From assembly GCF_029433105.1 (NCBI RefSeq), contig NZ_JARNTW010000002.1:599744-663743 (forward strand): a stretch of 64,000 nucleotides of DNA, read 5' to 3'. This stretch comes from Runella sp. MFBS21 (GTDB lineage Bacteria > Bacteroidota > Bacteroidia > Cytophagales > Spirosomataceae). The translations under genes and the position numbers were made by a program. Shown one piece after another: positions 10,044 to 18,560 of this stretch. How positions within the stretch are numbered: the first letter of the stretch is position 1; every line of letters starts with the position of its first letter. The notes beneath the pieces were generated by a model that saw nothing but the letters and a program-made list of their open reading frames with translations, did no database searches and was not told where the DNA came from.

Positions 10044-10232
10044 ATGAAACGCTTGATTCAATTTTTTCAACTTAGTGAAGTCTTCGGATATTTTGTCCGG
10101 GTATTTCAAAAACCCGACCCTTCGCGGCCAAATACATCCTATTTGAGAATGATGCACGGTATCAACCGTATTTCTATCGTCATGTTTTTGTTTTGTATTG
10201 GGGTGATGTTGTACCGCTTTTTTACCCGATAA
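10044..10232 (+). CDS. DUF6728 family small membrane protein
   Basis: A 62-residue protein. I start it at the ATG at 10044 (MKRLIQFFQLSEVFGYF) because the upstream extension is unlike known members. The pattern FFQLSEVFGYFVR...DPSRP....RMMHGINRISI.MF followed by one transmembrane helix (about residues 43-60) matches DUF6728 of Cytophagales. The function is unknown. The next gene begins 2 bp after its stop, which suggests coupling. Confidence 0.75.
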   Translation: MKRLIQFFQLSEVFGYFVRVFQKPDPSRPNTSYLRMMHGINRISIVMFLFCIGVMLYRFFTR

Positions 10233-10234
10233 AA

Positions 10235-10594
10235 ATGAATATTGAAACTTTTCAGACGTATTGTTTGTCCAAAGCAGGAGTGACCGAGGAGTTTCCTTTT
10301 GGAGAAGAGACAATGGTCTATAAGGTAATGGGCAAAATATTTGCGCTCACTTCACTTGATACTACTCCCTTTAGTATCAATCTGAAATGTGATCCTGAAA
10401 AGGCGCTTCTTCTTCGTGAAGAATATGACTGTGTAAGACCTGGATACCATATGAACAAAAAACATTGGAATACGGTCATCGTGGATGGCGCCGTAAAATC
10501 AGGTGTCATTGCCGAATGGATTGACCATTCTTACGAGTTGGTGGTGCTATCGCTCCCCAAAAAAATACGTGAAGAATTGATAAAACAAAAGTAG
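10235..10594 (+). CDS. MmcQ/YjbR family protein
   Basis: A 119-residue protein from the ATG at 10235, two bases after the preceding stop. It has the MmcQ/YjbR fold markers: start IETFQTYCLSKAGVTEEFPFGEE, then MVYKVMGKIFAL, LKCDPE.A..LR, and PGYHMNKKHWNTV. The family has a cyclodipeptide-like double-wing fold and is annotated as DNA-binding, though the actual role is not established. Probably in one transcript with the gene before it and the DinB gene 47 bp later. Confidence 0.88.
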   Translation: MNIETFQTYCLSKAGVTEEFPFGEETMVYKVMGKIFALTSLDTTPFSINLKCDPEKALLLREEYDCVRPGYHMNKKHWNTVIVDGAVKSGVIAEWIDHSYELVVLSLPKKIREELIKQK

Positions 10595-10641
10595 AAGACG
10601 TCAGCTAATGTCCTGATAAATCCTTCTCTTTTCAGAACGGT

Positions 10642-11208
10642 ATGAATGTCAAAACGACCCGCGATTCCCTGCTTTCACAACTAGCACAAATACGTCAAAC
10701 TTACGATGAGAAGTTGGCTCTTTTGACTGAGCAACAGCTGCTTTGGAAACCTGCTCCTGACCGATGGGGGATTCTGGAATGTTTGGCTCATCTCAACATG
10801 GCTAGTCAATACTATGTGAGGCAACTCCACCTAAAATGGGAACAAAATTCCGCCGCTGCGTCTCCTATTAGTGAGTTTGAGATGAGCCTAAATGGAAAGT
10901 TGATTTTGCGTTTTTTAGATCCTAAGTCTACCTTAAAGATTCCTGCTCCAAGCATGTTTAAGCCCAAACCTTATCATTTAGATGTGCCTAAAGTGAAGCA
11001 GGCATTTGTTGAGATTTTGGAAAGCTTTTCAAAATTTATCGAAAAATCTGACCGTATAGATTGGAACCTTAAGGTACTTTCTCCTTTTAGTACGTGGCTA
11101 AAATTTCGCTTAGGAGATGTTTTAATTTTTGTAGTAGCTCATCTTCAACGCCACCTCAATCAAGCTCTAAAAGTCATGCAAGAGCCTGGCTTTGCGAAGG
11201 TGTTGTAA
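10642..11208 (+). CDS. DinB-like four-helix metalloprotein
   Basis: A 188-residue DinB superfamily protein, a four-helix bundle that binds a metal through three histidines. Visible candidates are the histidine in ECLAHLNMAS (about residue 50) and two in FVVAHLQRHLNQ (about residues 172-176). The pattern W.P.PDRWGILECLAHL is typical. Bacterial homologues include thiol transferases that use bacillithiol or mycothiol, but no substrate can be assigned here. Confidence 0.85.
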   Translation: MNVKTTRDSLLSQLAQIRQTYDEKLALLTEQQLLWKPAPDRWGILECLAHLNMASQYYVRQLHLKWEQNSAAASPISEFEMSLNGKLILRFLDPKSTLKIPAPSMFKPKPYHLDVPKVKQAFVEILESFSKFIEKSDRIDWNLKVLSPFSTWLKFRLGDVLIFVVAHLQRHLNQALKVMQEPGFAKVL

Positions 11209-11474
11209 TAGTCCAAAAAGCCCATTTTTAGGCTGTTATGCCCTTTTTTTTGAAAAATATTAGATTTTTTTTTGAATTCTAAGTCTTTGTTAATTGTCTG
11301 AAAATCAGATATTTGTATTTTTTAGTATATTTGTCTTTTATAAAATTGCACTATTTTCATTAATTTTTTACTTTTTTCTGTTGCGTTTAAGTGTAGAATT
11401 ACTAAATTTCGCCCAAATGACGCTATTTTTGGCGTTTTTGGAAACATTTTAAAAACCAAAATTTGTAAATTATT

Positions 11475-11654
11475 ATGGCAAAATTTGATGAAGTCAAAAA
11501 CTTGATAATGAGTCTAGAAGGGGACTTTGATAAGTTCTACAATAAAGGCAATCAAGCAGCCGGGACCCGTGTTCGTAAGGGAATGCAAGACCTTAAAAAT
11601 TTGGCTCAGGCGATTCGTGCAGAAATACAAAATACCAAAAACACTAAAGAATAA
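11475..11654 (+). CDS. Hc1-like histone H1 family protein
   Basis: A 59-residue basic protein, beginning MAKFDEVKNLIMSLEGDFDKF and continuing through FYNKGNQAAGTRVRKGMQ and LKNLAQAIRAEI. This matches the short Hc1/H1-like proteins found as single genes in most Bacteroidota. They bind DNA and may compact the nucleoid. The C-terminus lacks the long lysine-rich tail of chlamydial Hc1. It is preceded by about 265 bp of AT-rich sequence without a gene, including a TATATTTG at 11326-11333 that resembles a -7 element. A terminator follows 35 bp later. Confidence 0.88.
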   Translation: MAKFDEVKNLIMSLEGDFDKFYNKGNQAAGTRVRKGMQDLKNLAQAIRAEIQNTKNTKE

Positions 11655-11689
11655 GGAATCGGCTTACTGAAAACACCGAACATTAACAA

Positions 11690-11723
11690 AGAGGGGACCT
11701 AACAGCAAGTTAAGTCCCCTCTC
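11690..11723. terminator. Terminator between the Hc1 gene and the SCP2 gene
   Basis: A hairpin with a 9-bp stem AGAGGGGAC and its complement GTCCCCTCT, separated by about 16 nt that add TTAA pairing. It lies between convergent genes. Confidence 0.75.
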
Positions 11724-11728
11724 GTAGT

Positions 11729-12028
11729 TTAAGCGCTAAACGTTTGGGCGATTTTCATGGCTACTGCCATATCCCCTTCTATCTTCAATTGACCCGACAT
11801 AAATGCTGTCATGGGATGAAGCTCACCGCTTAAAAGAGCCAAAGCATCGGCCGTAGAAATATCGAAAGTGCAATCGGCTTCCCCGTCTTGGGTACTTACT
11901 ACATTTGGTACTTGCTTGGCATCTACTAAAATAACACCATCTTCAGTAACAAATTTGATGGAGGCGTCGAGGCCACTATCCGAGCCTACAAGGGTTGTGA
12001 TTTTTTCAGTGAGGGATTGGAAGCTCAT
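11729..12028 (-). CDS. SCP2 sterol-binding domain protein
   Basis: A 99-residue single-domain SCP2-like protein. The family pattern is clear: IKFVTEDGVILVDAKQ, DCTFDISTADALALLSGE and PMTAFMSGQLKIEGDM..AMK. SCP2 domains hold hydrophobic ligands such as fatty acids or acyl-CoA in a tunnel; the bacterial ligand is unknown. It is monocistronic and faces the RidA gene head to head across 91 bp. Confidence 0.9.
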   Translation of the reverse strand: MSFQSLTEKITTLVGSDSGLDASIKFVTEDGVILVDAKQVPNVVSTQDGEADCTFDISTADALALLSGELHPMTAFMSGQLKIEGDMAVAMKIAQTFSA

Positions 12029-12119
12029 GCTGAAAGTTGGTTTTTAGATTGAAAAATACGAATTTGGGAGGCAAGTTAGGAGTCTTATTTGTCAATAATT
12101 AAAAACCAAAACTATTTTT

Positions 12120-12569
12120 ATGAAAAAAAATATCTTTACTTTATTTTTCCTTTTTAGTACCGTCTTCTGTATCGCTCAAAAGAAAGTCATTCAAACAGAA
12201 CAAGCACCTGCTCCCATTGGCCCTTATAGCCAAGCGGTAGAGGCCAATGGGATGGTTTTTGTGGCGGGGCAAATTGGCCTCAATCCTCAAACTCGACAGT
12301 TAGTAGCGGGTGGAGTAGAGGCCGAAACTGCTCAAATAATGGACAATATCAAAGCCATTTTGAAGGCTGCTAATCTTAGCCTAGCCGATATTGTAAATAC
12401 TACTATCTATGTCAAAGATTTAACTTACTTTTCTAAAATCAACGAAATTTACGGAAAGTACTTTGAAGGCAATTTTCCTGCTCGTGCTACCGTTGGGGTT
12501 AATAATCTGCCAGGAGGGGCTGCCCTCGAAATTGCGGTTGTGGCCGTAAGAGGTCCTCGCAAAAAATAA
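12120..12569 (+). CDS. Exported RidA-family enamine/imine deaminase
   Basis: A 149-residue RidA (YjgF/YER057c/UK114) protein with an N-terminal signal peptide (MKKNIFTLFFLFSTVFCIAQ), so it should act outside the cytoplasm, unlike most RidA proteins. The domain shows APIGPYSQAVEANGMVFVAGQIG, then NIKAIL.AA..SLADIV.TT.YV and the signature P.RATVGVNNLPGGAALEI. The arginine of PARATV (about residue 122) and the terminal glutamate are the usual active-site residues. The substrate is unknown. Confidence 0.9.
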   Translation: MKKNIFTLFFLFSTVFCIAQKKVIQTEQAPAPIGPYSQAVEANGMVFVAGQIGLNPQTRQLVAGGVEAETAQIMDNIKAILKAANLSLADIVNTTIYVKDLTYFSKINEIYGKYFEGNFPARATVGVNNLPGGAALEIAVVAVRGPRKK

Positions 12570-12678
12570 CAAACAAATCTATTATTAAAATTGTTTATTG
12601 TAAAGTATTGATAGTCAGCTCATAAAACAGTTGGGTGTCATTATTGTCTTTCTCTAATTTTCCTTTTGTTAAGTTTTT

Positions 12679-12731
12679 ACTAAAAAATTAGTTAAATAAC
12701 TTGGAAAACTAATATTTTAGTTTTTACTTTG
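12679..12731 (+). promoter_or_regulatory. Promoter of the BlaI-M56 operon with two tandem BlaI-type operators
   Basis: Two dyads of the form ACTAA-N4-TTAGT lie at 12679-12692 and 12708-12721, with centres 29 bp apart. They overlap a likely promoter with TTG at 12701-12703 and TACTTTG at 12725-12731 (21 bp spacing). BlaI/MecI repressors bind paired dyads of this size over their own promoters, so autoregulation by the BlaI-like protein encoded 30 bp downstream is likely. The dyads are seen directly; binding is inference. Confidence 0.7.
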
Positions 12732-12760
12732 AATCGTATTACTACCTATCACAAACCACT

Positions 12761-13123
12761 ATGAGAGAATTAACAAAAGCCGAAGAAGAAATCATGCAAA
12801 TCCTGTGGGATTTGGGAAAAGGCGTAGTATGGGATGTCATTGAGCATTTACCCGATCCTAAGCCAGCTTACAATACAGTCTCTACATTCATCAGGATACT
12901 AGAGCAAAAAGGGTTTATAGACCACCGAGCGATCAGTGGTAAAACCTACGAATATTTCCCAATTGTGACCAAGGAAGATTATCGTGCGTACGAAGCCAAC
13001 AAGCTCGTTAACAATTATTTCTCAGGTTCTTTGAAGGAATTGGTTTCGTTTTTTGTACAAGACAACAATTTGAGCCTTAAAGATGCCGACGAGATTATAA
13101 AAATGTTACAAAATAAAGATTAA
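12761..13123 (+). CDS. BlaI/MecI/CopY family transcriptional repressor
   Basis: A 120-residue winged-helix repressor. The N-terminal half has the family pattern LTKAEEEIMQILW.LG.G.V.DV....P.PKPAYNTVSTF.RILEQKGF; the C-terminal helices (residues 85-118) should dimerise. Members are inactivated when an M56 membrane protease partner senses a signal. That partner is encoded 65 bp downstream on the same strand, and two dyad operators lie over its promoter. Confidence 0.95.
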   Translation: MRELTKAEEEIMQILWDLGKGVVWDVIEHLPDPKPAYNTVSTFIRILEQKGFIDHRAISGKTYEYFPIVTKEDYRAYEANKLVNNYFSGSLKELVSFFVQDNNLSLKDADEIIKMLQNKD

Positions 13124-13188
13124 CAAAAAATAGCTATGGGCTCCTACCCATAGCTCTCTATACTTCCTAAACCTCCCGACCAATATCC

Positions 13189-15225
13189 ATGGAACACTTA
13201 ACCTATCTTTTAAAAGTAAGCGGAGGCATGATTGCCCTCTATGCAGTGTATTGGCTTGTATTGCGCAAGCATACTTATTTTAACTTCAATCGATTTTATC
13301 TATTAGCAGCCTTGTTATTGTCGTTTGGAGCACCTTGGGTGACATTCACCGAAGAAATAAAAATAAAATCAAGTAGTACACCTATCTATTTAGATCCTGA
13401 GCTAATGACCGAAATAGCTCCTCAGGTAGAGCCTGTGGTATCGACCGAGGCAGTGCTGCTGGGGTTGTATGTGATAGGGCTATTAGTGATGTTGGGGCGG
13501 CTGGGATACCGATTGTGGCATTTGAGCAGGCTCATCAATGAGGGGTATAAACAACGTATAGGGGGCTATGTACTTGTCAAAAATACCGCGGGAAATGTTT
13601 CTTCTTTTTCATTTCTTAACTATTTGGTCATTGCCGAAAATGATTCGTCGGCCTATGCTGATGTGATTTTGAGACATGAGCTAGTACATATCAAACAACG
13701 ACATAGTTGGGATTTGCTTTTGATAGAAGTTGTACAAGCCCTGTGTTGGTTTAATCCGATATTGATTTATTACAAACGTTCTCTCAAAGAAATTCACGAG
13801 TTTATTGCAGATGAGCTCGCTACCGAAGGCGACCGCTTTGGGTATGCAAGGAGGCTGGCAAGTTATGCGCTAGGTGTACCACCTCAAGTATTGACCAACA
13901 ACTTTTTTGATGTATCACAACTTAAAAATAGAATAGCCATGTTGACCAAAAATCGTAGTTCGAGATGGGTACTAGGAAGGTATCTTCTGGCAGTACCAGT
14001 AGCAGGAGTTTTGATTTCAATGGTTGCCGCTCGCTCGGTAGAAGTGATTGAGATTAAGCCAGACGTAGTCGAAATTTCTAACCAAGGGATGATGACGGTC
14101 AAAGGGACCGTTGTGGATGCTAGAGATGGCAAAGGCATGCCCGGAGTGAGTGTGATATTGAATGGGAGCCAACGAGGCACCAGCACCGATAGCAAAGGAG
14201 CCTTTGTGTTTAGTGATATACCTACTAATGCCGAGCTTTTGGTGGAGTTTATTGGATTTAAAACGCGAGTGATTCCGGTGGCGGGCAAAGCCAATACCAC
14301 CAAGGTAATGAAGATAGCACTTTATGAAGGCCCCAATTTAAAAAATATGCCTGTCACCAAAAAAGAGGCTACTCTTCCGCCACCACCTGAGCTTTTAAAA
14401 AATGGAGACAAGGTGTATAGCGTAGTACAGCAAAGTCCAGAGTTTGTAGGGGGCATGAAAGCCCTAGGCCCATACATCCAAGCTAACATGAAATACCCTG
14501 CACCTGCAAAGCGTGCTTATGTAAGTGGAAAAGTATTTATAAGTTTTGTAGTGCTAAAAGACGGGTCATTTACCGATATAAGGGTGATAAAGGGGATTGG
14601 ATTTGGATGTGACGAAGAGGCGCTGCGTTTGGTAAAAACCATGCCGGCTTGGAAGCCTGGAATGCAAGACGGCAAGCCTGTCAATGTAAGATACAACTTG
14701 CCCATTCATTTTGAATTGGATAAGAAATCGGCGCAGAATGAAACAAACGACGAGGCAAACCTTCATGGTAAGGAAGTAAAAATACAATTGGGACATGCAT
14801 CCAATCCTAATGAAGAACCTTTGATACTGCTAGATGGGGCACCTCTCAAAAAGGGAGTAGAAGCCTTGAATCCAGATGATATAGAATCGATTGAGGTAGT
14901 GAAAAACGACGCGGCGGTTCGTATCTATGGCTCAGAGGCAAAAAATGGGGTTGTAAGAATCATTTCTAAAAAAGCGGCCGCCAAAAATGACGACAAGAAT
15001 TTTACTCTTAGACTTACAGACCCTTCTGCTTCAAATTTTTTAGGTCTTCATACCGATGATTTACCCTATTTTTTGGTAGATGATAAAGAATCTTCGCAAG
15101 AAGAGGTTCGCAAAATGGGGCCTAACAAAATAGAAAGTGTCAATGTACTAAAAGGAGAAGGGGCAATAAAAAAATACGGAGATAAAGGTAAAAACGGTGT
15201 TTTAGAGATAAAAACCAAGAAGTAA
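13189..15225 (+). CDS. BlaR1-type M56 membrane metallopeptidase fused to CarboxypepD-like, TonB C-terminal and plug-like segments
   Basis: A 678-residue sensor/protease partner of the BlaI-like repressor. Residues 1-115 carry three transmembrane helices. The M56 zinc site is H163-E-L-V-H167 with a later E.IADE.A at about 206-212. A further helix lies near residues 263-282. Residues 300-375 form a CarboxypepD_reg-like beta-sandwich (KGTVVDARDGKGMPGVSVI). Residues 415-510 are a TonB C-terminal domain (YPAPAKRAYVSGKVFISFVV). After this come two short TonB-receptor-plug-like segments with the repeated pattern IES(I/V)(E/N)V(V/L)K....(I/K)(Y)G...KNGV (about 567-596 and 645-676). The build suggests a regulator that reaches across the periplasm, which is inference. 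Confidence 0.9.
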   Translation: MEHLTYLLKVSGGMIALYAVYWLVLRKHTYFNFNRFYLLAALLLSFGAPWVTFTEEIKIKSSSTPIYLDPELMTEIAPQVEPVVSTEAVLLGLYVIGLLVMLGRLGYRLWHLSRLINEGYKQRIGGYVLVKNTAGNVSSFSFLNYLVIAENDSSAYADVILRHELVHIKQRHSWDLLLIEVVQALCWFNPILIYYKRSLKEIHEFIADELATEGDRFGYARRLASYALGVPPQVLTNNFFDVSQLKNRIAMLTKNRSSRWVLGRYLLAVPVAGVLISMVAARSVEVIEIKPDVVEISNQGMMTVKGTVVDARDGKGMPGVSVILNGSQRGTSTDSKGAFVFSDIPTNAELLVEFIGFKTRVIPVAGKANTTKVMKIALYEGPNLKNMPVTKKEATLPPPPELLKNGDKVYSVVQQSPEFVGGMKALGPYIQANMKYPAPAKRAYVSGKVFISFVVLKDGSFTDIRVIKGIGFGCDEEALRLVKTMPAWKPGMQDGKPVNVRYNLPIHFELDKKSAQNETNDEANLHGKEVKIQLGHASNPNEEPLILLDGAPLKKGVEALNPDDIESIEVVKNDAAVRIYGSEAKNGVVRIISKKAAAKNDDKNFTLRLTDPSASNFLGLHTDDLPYFLVDDKESSQEEVRKMGPNKIESVNVLKGEGAIKKYGDKGKNGVLEIKTKK

Positions 15226-15261
15226 AAGCCTGAAAACATAAATTAATTGTTAGCTTGAGAC

Positions 15262-15300
15262 GAAACCCGAGAGATTTTCAATATCTGACGGGTTTTTTGT
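15262..15300 (+). terminator. Terminator of the BlaI-M56 operon
   Basis: An imperfect hairpin GAAACCCGAGAGAT...ATCTGACGGGTTTTTT with a mismatch in the stem, followed by a T run. Confidence 0.75.
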
Positions 15301-15409
15301 TTTATTTTGCGAGATAAAGATTTTCAACATCTGTTAAGACTTGACAAGCTTCAGGGGTATTTGCCTATAACTTGCCAAGTTTCGCAATCTAATTTTGTTT
15401 GACCATAAA

Positions 15410-16402
15410 ATGATTGAAACCCGCGCTTACGCCCGTGCAGGGCTATTAGGAAACCCTTCCGACGGTTATTTTGGAAAGACCATCTCTATTTCAGTTCGTA
15501 ACTTTGGAGCTTCTATTACTTTACACGAATCGCCTGAGCTACAGATTGAGCCACAAGTCCAAGATTCGCACATTTTCAAAAATATATTTCATCTACGCGA
15601 TACCATCAGCACGCTAGGGTACCACGGTGGAATTCCTCTCATAAAAGCAGCTATTAAGAAATTTGTGGAGTATTGTGAAAAAGAAGGCATTCGGCTTTCC
15701 AACCAAAACTTCACGGTGCGCTATCGTACTACGATTCCACGGCAGGTGGGTTTGGCAGGCTCAAGTGCTATTGTGGTAGCTACTTTGCGAGCGCTGATGC
15801 AATTTTATAAAGTGGAAATTCCTTTGCCTATTTTGCCGACGCTGGCCTTGAAAGCCGAAGTAGAGGAGTTGGGGATTACGGCCGGGCTTCAAGACAGAGT
15901 CATTCAGTGTTATGAAGGCTGTGTGTATATGGATTTTTCGCGCGATTTAATAGAAAGCCAAGGGTATGGACATTATGAGTCCATTGACCCTCGTTTGTTG
16001 CCTAAGTTGTATATTGCTTATAAAACCGATTTGAGTAAAGTCTCGGGAAAAGTCCTTAATACCATTCGTCAGCGGTGGGAGCAAGGTGACCCACATGTAG
16101 TAGGTACGCTGCAAAACATCGCCAATGTAGCAGGTGAAGGACGTGAGGTTATCAAAAATCAAGATTATGAAAAATTGCATGATTTGGTAAATCAAAACTT
16201 CAACTTTAGAGGCCAAATCATGACGATCACGGAGCGAAATCAGGCCATGATTGATACTGCACGTGCTTGTGGAGCGTCGGCTTCATTTACGGGCTCTGGG
16301 GGGTCGATTATCGGCACATACCGCGACGAAGAAATGCTCAATCGTCTTTTTGTAGAACTTAAAAAACAAAACGCGCGCGTCATAAAGCCATTTATTGTTT
16401 AA
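15410..16402 (+). CDS. GHMP-family sugar kinase resembling plant glucuronokinase
   Basis: A 330-residue GHMP kinase. The ATG at 15410 gives the start MIETRAYARAGLLGNPSDGY; an in-frame TTG 15 bp earlier is less likely. The three GHMP motifs are present: AGLLGNPSDGYFGKTIS (N-terminal), PRQVGLAGSSAIV (ATP loop, about residues 107-119) and SASFTGSGGSIIG (C-terminal). The wording of all three, plus ELGITAGLQDRV..CYEG.VYMDFS, follows plant glucuronokinase (GlcAK) as I remember it more closely than galactokinase or mevalonate kinase. The likely reaction is phosphorylation of a sugar or uronic acid at C1; the substrate is inferred. No sugar-nucleotide gene is adjacent. Confidence 0.85.
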   Translation: MIETRAYARAGLLGNPSDGYFGKTISISVRNFGASITLHESPELQIEPQVQDSHIFKNIFHLRDTISTLGYHGGIPLIKAAIKKFVEYCEKEGIRLSNQNFTVRYRTTIPRQVGLAGSSAIVVATLRALMQFYKVEIPLPILPTLALKAEVEELGITAGLQDRVIQCYEGCVYMDFSRDLIESQGYGHYESIDPRLLPKLYIAYKTDLSKVSGKVLNTIRQRWEQGDPHVVGTLQNIANVAGEGREVIKNQDYEKLHDLVNQNFNFRGQIMTITERNQAMIDTARACGASASFTGSGGSIIGTYRDEEMLNRLFVELKKQNARVIKPFIV

Positions 16403-16457
16403 ACCGTTGGGGGGGAAAAGTTGTTTGTAAGGAGACAAACACTTAGCATTTTTTCCT

Positions 16458-17495
16458 ATGACTAGCCTCCCCACTTCTCGGATTTTTAACGACGATTTTT
16501 TATCACCTTATCGCCAACAAGGCGACCCTGTGGCCGATAGGGTGATTGCCCTCTTAGCACAAGACCAAGGTAGAGAAGGATTAGGGCGTTTTATGCGTTA
16601 TTTGGGCGATTTTCAGGACTTATTGACTAGCCAATTGCCGGCTTATGTAAAGCAGTTTTTTGAGGAGCACCAAAAACTCCCGGCGTTTGCCGACAGTAGG
16701 CAAATGCAGCAGGCATTGGCTTTTTTTTGGAAATACAATCAACAAATTGCCCTCCTATTAGGTTGTTATTCTTTGCCGTATTGCTATGCTGCTGCGGAAG
16801 GGGCGCAAGTGCTTTGGCTTTCTCAACGTATCAAAAACGACACTTTTAAGCGTCTTGAAGAAACCGGAGAGTTTGTGTTTGGTATCATGCAGGAGCGTGA
16901 TTGGCCTAATGGCCGTAATCTTACCAAAATCCTCAAGATTCGCTTGATGCACGCGGTGGTACGTTATTTTACGTATCATTCAGGACAATGGGATGATGCT
17001 TGGGGTGTGCCTGTGAATCAAGAAGATATGGCTGGTACCAATCTTGCTTTTTCGTACATTGTAATCAAAGGTCTGCGCAAATTAGGGATTTTTGCCCCTG
17101 TGGCACAAGAAGAAGCTTATCTTCATTTTTGGAATGTGGTGGGGTATTTGTTAGGATTGGAGGAGAAATTAGTGCCACAGCATTTGAGAGAAGCCTACCA
17201 TCTCGACCGTGCCATTGCCAAGCGACAGTTTAGGGTTTCGGAAGCAGGAATAGGACTTACCAAAGCATTGATGCAAGTCTTGCGTCAGCAAGCGCCTACG
17301 GAAGTTTTAAGCAACTTTCCTGTTGCACAAATGCGATTTTTGCTGGGATCGTCCGTGGCTGATTTACTGGAGGTTCCCTCATTTTCGTGGGAGGGAAAAA
17401 TGGTACAACTTACTACTATTGTTCCTATTTTTAATAATTTAGTACGTATTAATAAATCACCATCGTCAGTACTTACAAAGTATCAGCGACGATGA
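16458..17495 (+). CDS. MpaB-family oxygenase-like protein (DUF2236)
   Basis: A 345-residue protein of the MpaB/latex-clearing-protein-like family. It has the helical pattern with Y.AAAEGAQVLW.SQRI...T..RL.ET..FV, the conserved histidine in RLMHAVVRYF (about residue 168), and VNQEDMAGTNLAFSYIVI. Relatives bind b-type haem through histidine and act as oxygenases or peroxygenases, but many bacterial members have no known substrate. It follows the kinase by 55 bp on the same strand, possibly in one transcript. About 197 bp without a gene follow. Confidence 0.82.
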   Translation: MTSLPTSRIFNDDFLSPYRQQGDPVADRVIALLAQDQGREGLGRFMRYLGDFQDLLTSQLPAYVKQFFEEHQKLPAFADSRQMQQALAFFWKYNQQIALLLGCYSLPYCYAAAEGAQVLWLSQRIKNDTFKRLEETGEFVFGIMQERDWPNGRNLTKILKIRLMHAVVRYFTYHSGQWDDAWGVPVNQEDMAGTNLAFSYIVIKGLRKLGIFAPVAQEEAYLHFWNVVGYLLGLEEKLVPQHLREAYHLDRAIAKRQFRVSEAGIGLTKALMQVLRQQAPTEVLSNFPVAQMRFLLGSSVADLLEVPSFSWEGKMVQLTTIVPIFNNLVRINKSPSSVLTKYQRR

Positions 17496-17692
17496 TTTTG
17501 TTTACCAGTCTAGATTGTTTATCTTTGAATAATGGCTAATGGCTATTGATATATTCCAAAAATACATAATCACCACTACCATCATTTGTTTTTATCGTTC
17601 CACCAAAAAGCAGTTTACCAGCTTGAGCGGTTGTTAGCCGATACGGTCTAGTTGTTTTCAGTAAACTGACGAAGTTCAAATCTCAAAAAGCT

Positions 17693-18514
17693 ATGAAAAT
17701 CAGAACAACTTGCTTCCTTGTGTTTGTTTTATTAGCAGATATAGCAATAGCTTCACCTCGCGATTCATTGTGGACAAAAATCTACCGAAAAAGTTTTCCT
17801 ACTTATGATGAGGAACTGATATTTCATGATAGAAAAAGGCGTTTTGCCACCTTCAGGACTTTCGATAAATCGGGGATGCTGATGACCGAAACCAATTTCA
17901 AAGATTACCCAGAAGGCATACGGCAAGGGTTTTCGAAGGGATTTTATCCAAGTGGGCAGCTTTATTGGATTGCCGATTATCGCAACAATGAGCTATTTGG
18001 AGAGTTTAGGGTGTATTATGAAGATGGAAGCCTCAAACGTCGCGAAATTCATCGCTCAGGGATGCGAAAAGCGGGGTATTGCTACGACCGTTCAGGAGAA
18101 GAAATACCGTTTTTTGAGTTTTTTCGCGAACCTCAGTTTCCTGGAGGCGATTATGCTTTACAATCCTACATTCGTAAGAAACTAAAAGGGGTGAACGTTG
18201 GTACCCAAAATGAATTTTATGCCTTGGATTTATTGATTCAAGCAGATAGTGTAGCAGTTCTCAATCGGTTTGGAGGTAATCAACTGCTCTCGGTCAAACA
18301 CCTTGCTGAGCTGATTCGAGATATGCCCAAGTGGAGTCCTGCGTATTTTGACGAAGTACCGCACGACAAAACATACTCGGTCAATTTGGTGTTTCGTAAT
18401 GGTGGTATTTACATAGCAAATATACTACCTGATTTGGGTGGGGCTTATCGTAAAAAATTCCATGCGCCAGAAGTTCCCTCAAGCAGTCCACCTGTTTCGG
18501 GTCGGCGCCGATAG
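17693..18514 (+). CDS. Exported protein with MORN-like repeats and a TonB-like C-terminal region
   Basis: A 273-residue protein with a signal peptide (residues 1-20). Residues 70-120 hold MORN/YwqK-type repeats (G.SKGFYPSGQLYW.ADYRNNEL.GEFRVYYEDGSLKRRE). Next comes FPGGDYALQSYIRKKLKG, a motif that in Bacteroidota begins TonB C-terminal domains, with a DMPKWSPA block near residue 217. Such proteins are common and unassigned; some act in envelope signalling. A terminator follows its stop at once. Confidence 0.75.
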   Translation: MKIRTTCFLVFVLLADIAIASPRDSLWTKIYRKSFPTYDEELIFHDRKRRFATFRTFDKSGMLMTETNFKDYPEGIRQGFSKGFYPSGQLYWIADYRNNELFGEFRVYYEDGSLKRREIHRSGMRKAGYCYDRSGEEIPFFEFFREPQFPGGDYALQSYIRKKLKGVNVGTQNEFYALDLLIQADSVAVLNRFGGNQLLSVKHLAELIRDMPKWSPAYFDEVPHDKTYSVNLVFRNGGIYIANILPDLGGAYRKKFHAPEVPSSSPPVSGRRR

Positions 18515-18550
18515 AAAAAGCCCTCAAGTTTCAATACTTGAGGGCTTTTT
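18515..18550. terminator. Terminator between convergent genes
   Basis: A perfect 15-bp stem (AAAAAGCCCTCAAGT and its complement) with the 6-nt loop TTCAAT. A and T runs on both sides suit both neighbouring genes. Confidence 0.92.
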
Positions 18551-18560
18551 CGTATGATTG

